Shown piece by piece: positions 58,901-64,000 of a stretch of DNA of 64,000 nucleotides. The DNA is from Deuterostichococcus epilithicus. Its lineage: Eukaryota > Chlorophyta > Trebouxiophyceae > Prasiolales > Stichococcaceae. A program made the translations under genes and the position numbers. The notes under the pieces were generated by a model that saw only the letters and a program-made list of their open reading frames with translations, ran no database searches and was not told the DNA's origin. Numbering within the stretch: position 1 is the first letter of the stretch; every line of letters begins with the position of its first letter. The stretch covers positions 1,674,001 to 1,738,000 of the forward strand of contig JAVTLE010000014.1 of NCBI GenBank assembly GCA_033439295.1, in the 5' to 3' direction.

Positions 58901-59231
58901 AACCGCAGCACTCCCGGATGCAAACTTACCGACGTGGTGGCGCGCAGGGCGGGGCGCCGGTGGCAAGATGCAGTGCCGCCTGTGCGGCAGCACAAAGGAC
59001 ATTGAGCGCGTTGCTCTGCCATATGTGTTCAGGCATGTGCTCCTCTTTCCTCCTTTCTGCGGCACGTTTTGGACTGCGCCACAGACTGCAAGTTTCCGTA
59101 CAGACTGCATTGCCTGAGCAAACGCCTCTGAGCATCAGGCACCGAGTTGCATGTGTACTTGATGCAGGTATCTAGCGGCAGAGCTGGCGGGCATGAACAT
59201 CAAGTGCTCGCTGAAGACAGAGTCGTCTTGA
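49942..59231 (+). CDS. RPA2: DNA-directed RNA polymerase I second-largest subunit (RPA2/RPA135)
   Basis: About twenty exons. N-terminal blocks: [20 protein letters not shown] and [19 protein letters not shown]. Then [160 protein letters not shown] and [20 protein letters not shown]. The catalytic region has [20 protein letters not shown] and [20 protein letters not shown]. The end has [20 protein letters not shown], a zinc site CGRCGSL paired with [11 protein letters not shown], and [20 protein letters not shown]. The Q/P and lineage-specific blocks ([25 protein letters not shown]) are of the pol I form, not pol II or III. It synthesises pre-rRNA in the nucleolus. The last intron has a GC donor (TTCAG|GCATGT at 59033). 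A short upstream coding exon cannot be excluded. Confidence 0.95.
56089..56142 (+). repeat. Telomere-like CTAAACCCGAGCC tandem repeat in an RPA2 intron
   Basis: About three and a half copies of a 12-13-bp unit (ctaaacccgagcc) lie in an RPA2 intron just before the acceptor at 56150. The CCTAAACCC core resembles the plant-type telomere repeat CCCTAAA, with GAG inserted. Could be an interstitial telomere relic or coincidence. Confidence 0.6.
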
Positions 59232-59573
59232 GTGCGCCTTTCGTGGGCAAGTCCTGCTGCTACGCTCGCAGCATGGCTGCGCGAGCAGTTCCATAGTATC
59301 GCAGGTCTATTGCGACTTGTTTCGAGGCTGGTTTCAGCTTTCTGGTTAATGCACACCCAGTGTTTGTGCAGTGCATGGAGGCGCCGCCATATCAACAACC
59401 TTCCGAAGCGCTGCCGAACAGCAGCCATTGCCGCGGAAACCAGAGACGAGCAGTGAGAATGCTTCTCACAGAGGTGTAGCTGGTCTAAAAGTCCTTGGCG
59501 AGAGACAGTTTGCAGACGCTCTTCACAACAGCAAGTAGACCCCGAGGTTAACACAGCTCACACCATGCAGACC
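59232..59573. other. Convergent 3' region between RPA2 and DUF599 copy A
   Basis: About 340 bp between convergent stop codons, of lower G+C. It is matched, with more divergence, by 62580-62958 in copy 2. No gene seen. Confidence 0.45.
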
Positions 59574-61352
59574 TCACGTCTGTTTGGAGTGCGCTGCCTC
59601 CAATAACTGCTGCATCTTGCCGCCCTGCTTCAGGCCTTCCTCTACGCCAGCTTCTCCACTGCTCTTGGTAGTCGCTGCAGCGTCTGTGATGTTTGTGAAG
59701 CGACCTCCAACCGGAACCGCGTCCGTGAGGGCCAAAAAGAGCACGATGAGGACGGTCACGACCAGGAGCGTTGTCGGCCCTGCATTGTGCAGAAAATGCA
59801 GAAAATTCGCAGTCACACTCAGTCTCAATGCCGCAATCTCCAAGCAATGGCTATATGCAGGAGGCAACACCGCACTGGGCAGAGAGGGGGGGGGCAAGCT
59901 CGAACTGCAAGCCTACCAAATATCCAGAGGAGAGTTGGAATGAACATAGTCCAGACGCGGGTGCCTGCGCATCAGCAAGGATATGCCTCAATGAGGTGTC
60001 GGAATGACGGCACCAAAGGACAGGAGGTGGCCTCGTGTTGCTGCCTTACCTGCCGACCAGCAGTGGGAGCTCCTCTGCGCTACGGCAAGCGTCAGCTCCC
60101 ATGAGAAGTCCGAGGCATATGGTTCGCCGGCTGCCCTGATCTTGATGAAATAGCTCTGGCAACAGGATTCTGCTCAGTCAGCTACCACATGCGAGCCACT
60201 ATGGTGACGTCAGCACATGAATCCCTCAAATCTGGACAGGCAAAAGTATGCTTCGCACCAGAAACATCAACAGGCGGATGTTCTGAACGTAGAACAGCAG
60301 TGCCACCTGCGTCCGGTCACCAGCATTGCAGGAGTGGGTGCGGCTTTCAAGACAGCGCGACATCACGAGCATGTGCTCGGATTTAGAGCACAGTGGCAGC
60401 GCAGCACGCATCTTGTACGACAATCATGCCACAGCACCGACCCCGAGGCCCTGAAGCTATACATCGTGTGAACATCCAGCTTCAGCAGTAGGCAGGAGAA
60501 GCTATACATTCGCACCAGAAGCAGGAATTCACAAATGCCAATCTTCCAGGCGGCGGGTATCAGCCCGTGGCTGCCTGCAAGGTCGCATATGGGATCCAGG
60601 TCCTGCCGCACAACAACAGCTAGCGTAAACTGATTGATTCAGAGAATGCTCCCGAGGGCTTCTGTGTGGGGGCGGTCTGTTTTGGGGAGGCCATGCATTT
60701 GAATTCATCAATCTTTTGTGGCGCCGCACCCCAAGCCGCTCAATTTGCTGGAGTCTACTGCTGTTGGTCACAACCGGTAGCAATCCGGACGTTGCCATCA
60801 GGCCGCAGGTTGTCGCCATAAAAGATGCCGCTATGATGCTGCAGGCACAAGCACACTTTCAAGTTAGGTTAAGGTTGCTGCGGCTCACATACATACTCCT
60901 GCCCCCCTCTTCCCTCGGTTCACCCAAACAGCGTCCGCATGCACCGCAACTCTCAAGCTATTCAATGCACGGCCCCACCTGTTGCCTAGTGTAAATATGG
61001 CGGGCAAGCCAGCGTCACCTTTATCCTGTGCGGACACATATGTCCACACCAGGCGTGCATCCCTGTGCGCGAGTTCACAACCCCGTGAGCACTTCGAATC
61101 CGGGAGCTTGACGCGAAGCACGCGCATCGGCGGCAGGAAAGCGTCAGCTCCCCTCGGATCATTGCATCCCAGGCAGGTCAATGCATCCCAGTCAACCTGC
61201 CTGCTGGCGTCGAAAACCACGGCGCGACCGGCCTTCTTGCCAATGTGGCGATGAAGTGCGCCACGGAGGTAGAACACCCAGAAGTTGTAGCCCAAATAGA
61301 TGAAGAACGATATCAAGACTAGTGCCAGCTCGATGCCCTGGTCCCGGTTCAT
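59574..61352 (-). CDS. DUF599-family membrane protein, copy A
   Basis: Exon one (from 61352) starts MNRDQGIELALVLISFFIYL and GYNFWVFYLRGALHRHIGKK; its later part has RLVWTYVSAQDKGDAGLPAI with FTLGN, ending AACAG|GTGGGG. The next exon is SIIAASFMATTCGLMATSGL and LPVV. Further exons give GSHGLIPAAWKIGICEFLLL, then VALLFYVQNIRLLMFL, SYFIKIRAAGEPYASDFSWE, TRVWTMFIPTLLWIFG and GPTTLLVVTVLIVLFLALTD, ending in a soluble tail EEGLKQGGKMQQLLEAAHSK with QT. The order W.....D...GL.A..TL.N followed by S...A...ATT, then the late LW.FGPT helix, is that of DUF599 proteins of plants and bacteria. Four membrane helices are predicted; function is unknown. The stretch between HIGKK and RLVWTY may hold an unspliced insert or a further intron. 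A second copy follows at 62959. Confidence 0.8.
59886..59894 (+). repeat. Short poly-G run in DUF599 copy A intron
   Basis: A run of nine G residues that corresponds to a 13-base G run in copy 2 (63257-63269). The length change fits slippage after duplication. Confidence 0.8.
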
Positions 61353-62140
61353 CTCGCCACGGGCGCACCGTCAGAGCTGCGCTGCCGCACGTTGTCGGTG
61401 CTCCGAGCCGGACTCCGGCAAGCGCAGGGTTAGATTGAGCAGCAAGTGCTGGAGCAGTCTGCACCTCGCAAACGATCTGACCGTTCAGAGTGAATGCGCA
61501 CAACCGACGACCTTCAAACGCTGCATGTGTTCCGGCAGCTGAGTGCCTAGAGACGCACGATAGAGGAGAAACGTAGGTAGACTGCACGCGAACATTGAGG
61601 CACGCAGGCATGCCTGCATGTCGAAGGCTTCGCGCGCAAAAAAACATGGGCTCGAATGGTGTCATGCTCCGTACGTACTGGCTTTCGCTCTCTTGTCATC
61701 TTCTATCATATCGAAGGTCACAGTGGTCCGCGGCCGGACAGTTTGCAGCAATGCAGCGCGACGAGAACTGTCAAAGCCGTTCTGTTTTCTCTTCCGAGCT
61801 TTCATATCAATTGGTGCTGCCAAGAGATGCAGCTTCTGGCTCCCAAATCTTGCTCGTGCCCCAGCTTCGAACAGTCCAGCATCCTCAGCCGTGTTACTTG
61901 CGTTGGACAAGCTGCTCGTGATTCTGTGGGTTCTGCAACGACCAGCACCCAAGGTCTGGACGGGCGTGGCTGGGGTCCGTCTGCGCCGACACTGATCAGA
62001 CGGTGAATGCGACTAACACAGCCAAGGCGCTCGGGAGCGGCTTGCTGTGCAACTGCAAGCAGAGAAGTCCATTTTTAGTAGCATGCCACAACTGCAGTAG
62101 ATATTGAATACCTCGAACCACACGATGCTCACCTGTGTTG
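61353..62140. promoter_or_regulatory. Upstream region of DUF599 copy A, up to the duplication junction
   Basis: About 790 bp upstream of the copy A start codon, ending at the duplication junction. It should contain the DUF599 promoter. A 97-codon open frame (61662-61952, minus) has weak coding bias and no motif; I do not call it a gene. Confidence 0.4.
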
Positions 62141-62579
62141 GCAAGTGCGGCCCTCCGCTCGTGCGCACATTGGCGCTCCCAACCAGTCGACTTGCCGTTC
62201 GCTCTGCAAGTGCCTCAGGTTCAACATTTGTTTCAGCCAGCGACATCACTGGCCAGAGTCTTCGTTATTCGATGCAACACTCTCGAATGCAAACTTAACG
62301 ACATGGTGGCACGCAGTGCGGGGCGCAAGATGCTGTGCTACCTGCGGGCGGACAAATAAGCACGTCTGTCCTACGTGTTCAGGTATGTGCACTTTTCCCC
62401 TTCCTCTGCGGCACGTTTGCACTGCGGTACTGCGGCACATTCGCACTGCGGTACAGACTGCCCAATTTCGCACAGACTTCATTGACTGGACAAGACCCTT
62501 TGAGCTCAAGGCACGATTTGGTGTGTGCTTGATAAAGGTATCTGGCTGCAGAGCTGGCGGGCATGAACATCACTACCTG
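62141..62579 (+). pseudogene. Decayed 3' fragment of RPA2
   Basis: Copy of the last RPA2 intron region and last two exons, without the rest of the gene. The exon that carries the second half of the zinc site is decayed: [12 protein letters not shown] has become KMLCYLRADK followed by a stop, so its two cysteines are reduced to one. The last exon retains [11 protein letters not shown] but then ends TT-stop. The splice donor after the zinc exon is GT (62383) here, where the live gene has GC. Nothing upstream in copy 2 could supply a start, so it is a non-functional fragment. Confidence 0.85.
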
Positions 62580-62958
62580 ACTACGACGTCCTGAGTGCGT
62601 CTTTCGCAGGCAATTCCTGTTGCTAAAGCACAGCCTGGTTGTGAGAGGCATGTTCGAAGTCTGCCGCAGGGTACAGCGGCAGATGGCCGCTTCCATTCAT
62701 ATTCATTGACTACTGCGGCTTGGTTTGACCATGATGTCAGTGTTCAGGTCGGACTCACACCCAGTGGGGTTGGGTGCACTAATTATTGTTTGCCTGGGAA
62801 GTAGTAGGGACAGGTCAGAGACCAGCCAGAGACGAGCAAGTGCAGCTAGCATGGTCCTTGGCGAGGTTTTACGGACGAGATTTTGCGGATGCTAGTTATC
62901 TACTGCAATAAGCACGCAAGAAACCTCGAGGGTAGCACATTCTCACACCATGCGGATC
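62580..62958. other. Spacer between RPA2 fragment and DUF599 copy B
   Basis: About 380 bp that align with the spacer at 59232-59573 only in patches, with inserted sequence around 62640-62780. No coding signal. Confidence 0.4.
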
Positions 62959-64000
62959 TCATGGCTGTTTTGAGCGTGCTGCCTCCGGTGAGTCCTGCAG
63001 CTTGCCGCCCTGCTTCAGGCCTTCCTCCACGCCAGCTTCTCCACTGCTCTTTGTGGACGCGGCAGCGTCTGTGATGTTTCTGAAGCGACCTCCAACCGGA
63101 ACCGCGTCCGTGAAGGCCAAAAAGAGCACGATGAGGACGGTCACGACCAGGAGCGTTGTCGGCCCTGCATTGTTCAACAAAAATGGCATTCACATTCAGC
63201 ACGAATGTCGCATGCTCCAAGCACTGCTATAGACAGGAGGCAACACTGCGCGCCCCGGGGGGGGGGGGGCAAGCTTGAACTGCAAGCCTACCAAACATCC
63301 AGAGGAGAGTTGGAATGAACATAGTCCAGACGCGGGTGCCTGCGCATCAGCAAGGATGTGATTTAGATAGTGTCGGAATGACGGCACCAAAGGACAGGAG
63401 ATGGCCTCGTGTTGCCTTACCTGCTGACCAGCAGTGGCCACTCCTTTGCGCTATGGCGAGTGTCAGCTCCATTGAAAAGTCCGAAGCATATGGTTCCCCG
63501 ACTGCCCGGATCTTGATGAAATACCCCTGGCAACAGCAATTTCACTCAGTCAGCTACCACATGCGAGCCACTGTGGCAATGTCAGCACACCGAACCCCGC
63601 AAATAAATCATCAAAATGCGCAAGTCGCACCAGAAACATCAACAGGCGGATGTTCTGAACGTAGAACAGCAGTGCCACCTGCGTCCGGTCACCAGCATTG
63701 CAGGAGTGGGTGCGGCTTTCAAGACAGCGCAACATGGGCATGTGCTGGAATTGAGAGCACAGTGGCAGCGCAGCACGCATCTTGTACGACACTCACGCCA
63801 CAGCACCGACCCCGAGGCCCTGGAGCTATACATTGTGTGAACATCCAGCTTCAGCAGTAGGCAGGCGAAGCTACATATCCGCACCAGCAGCAGGAACTCG
63901 CAGATGCCGATCTTCCAGGCGGCGGATATTAGCCCGTGGCTGCCAGCAAGGTCGCATATGGGATCCAGGTCCTGCCGCACAGCAACAGCAGAAGCTGAAT
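62959..64000 (-). CDS. DUF599-family membrane protein, copy B (5' part outside window)
   Basis: The 3' exons of a paralogue of copy A. The last exon encodes GPTTLLVVTVLIVLFLAFTD and a tail EEGLKQGGKLQDSPEAARSK with QP. Upstream exons keep FIPTLLWMFG, GEPYASDFSMELTLAIAQRS, VALLFYVQNIRLLMFL and GSHGLISAAWKIGICEFLLL. Splice signals are conserved, and differences from copy A in these exons are mostly conservative. The copy therefore looks functional as far as can be seen. The N-terminal exons lie beyond position 64000. Confidence 0.75.
63257..63269 (+). repeat. Poly-G run in DUF599 copy B intron
   Basis: Thirteen consecutive G residues in an intron of the minus-strand copy B gene; the counterpart in copy A has nine. 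Confidence 0.9.

Larger units (their letters stand above)
58771..62140 (+). repeat. Tandem duplication, copy 1 (about 3,370 bp)
   Basis: The segment starting gcaggtgcgg at 58771 reappears as gcaagtgcgg at 62141, and the similarity continues to the window's end at an offset of about 3,350-3,390. It spans an intron and the last two exons of RPA2 plus the whole first DUF599 gene. Copy 1 ends where copy 2 begins, as in a simple direct tandem duplication. Confidence 0.85.
62141..64000 (+). repeat. Tandem duplication, copy 2 (partial, runs off the right edge)
   Basis: Direct repeat of 58771 onwards. Similarity is moderate in introns and spacers and high across the DUF599 exons, with small insertions and deletions. 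It contains the RPA2 tail fragment and the 3' part of DUF599 copy B. By the offset, its end should lie near 65,500, outside the window. Confidence 0.85.

Noticed and set aside
61662-61952. 97-residue minus-strand open frame upstream of DUF599 copy A
   Set aside because: Lys/Arg-containing and faintly gene-like, but with no splice partner or known domain and located in the promoter region.
1-64000. CRISPR array, rRNA, transposon or viral element
   Set aside because: No regularly spaced repeats, rRNA signatures, terminal inverted repeats with transposase, reverse transcriptase or capsid motifs were seen. The only large repeat is the 3.37-kb gene duplication.

Overview
The window is nuclear DNA from a unicellular green alga. 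Genes are split by many short GT-AG introns whose acceptors mostly read tgcag or cgcag. Exons are G+C-rich at third positions, with strong Ala, Gly and Arg bias. The gene set is plant-type: a KDM4-type JmjC demethylase, a PRT1-type N-degron ligase, myo-inositol-phosphate synthase and a plastid-targeted membrane protein. A trebouxiophyte of the Chlorella/Coccomyxa kind is my best guess; this is inference from style, not a match. The sequence has a few N bases (11879-11884 and 20496), as expected of a draft assembly.

Layout, left to right. 1-3343: possible coding exons at the left edge, then KTI12 (-) and a small Lys-rich FAM32A-like protein (-). 4102-7203: F-box/JmjC protein (+). 7622-16547: eEF1B beta/delta subunit (-), CDC73/parafibromin of the Paf1 complex (-) and myo-inositol-1-phosphate synthase (-). 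17300-22282: KDM4-type demethylase (+). 22782-25051: METTL2/6/8-type tRNA m3C methyltransferase (-) and FHIT (-). 25858-29381: class III aminotransferase-fold phospho-lyase (+). 29884-31634: unrecognised protein (-). 32073-35465: PRT1-like two-RING/ZZ ubiquitin ligase (+). 35811-38810: BIN3/MePCE RNA cap methyltransferase (-). 39113-40706: predicted plastid multi-pass membrane protein (-). 41018-42545: secreted DOMON protein with a KRPTK repeat (+). 42894-44685: NAA60-type N-acetyltransferase (-). 45261-49129: Ala/Pro/Glu-rich protein ending in a villin headpiece (+). 49942-59231: RNA polymerase I second-largest subunit RPA2 (+), in about twenty exons. 59574 to the right edge: two tandem copies of a DUF599 membrane-protein gene (-).

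Many genes serve nuclear information processing: transcription (RPA2, CDC73), chromatin (two JmjC proteins), RNA capping (BIN3), tRNA modification (KTI12, METTL) and translation (eEF1B). There are no operons; neighbours share divergent promoters or converge at 3' ends. I take the functional theme to be chance.

The clearest structural event is a direct tandem duplication with an offset of about 3,370 bp. Copy 1 is about 58771-62140; copy 2 starts about 62141 and leaves the window. It duplicated the 3' end of RPA2, now a decayed fragment, together with the whole DUF599 gene. The live RPA2 copy uses a GC splice donor where the dead copy has GT. Other points worth a second look are the villin-headpiece fusion, the algal PRT1-like ligase, the paired GRPFKN motifs in the demethylase, and three proteins I cannot place. 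I saw no CRISPR array, rRNA, convincing tRNA, transposon or viral element.

CDS coordinates run from start codon to stop codon and include introns. Exon joins were worked out by eye from splice signals, reading phase and family similarity.
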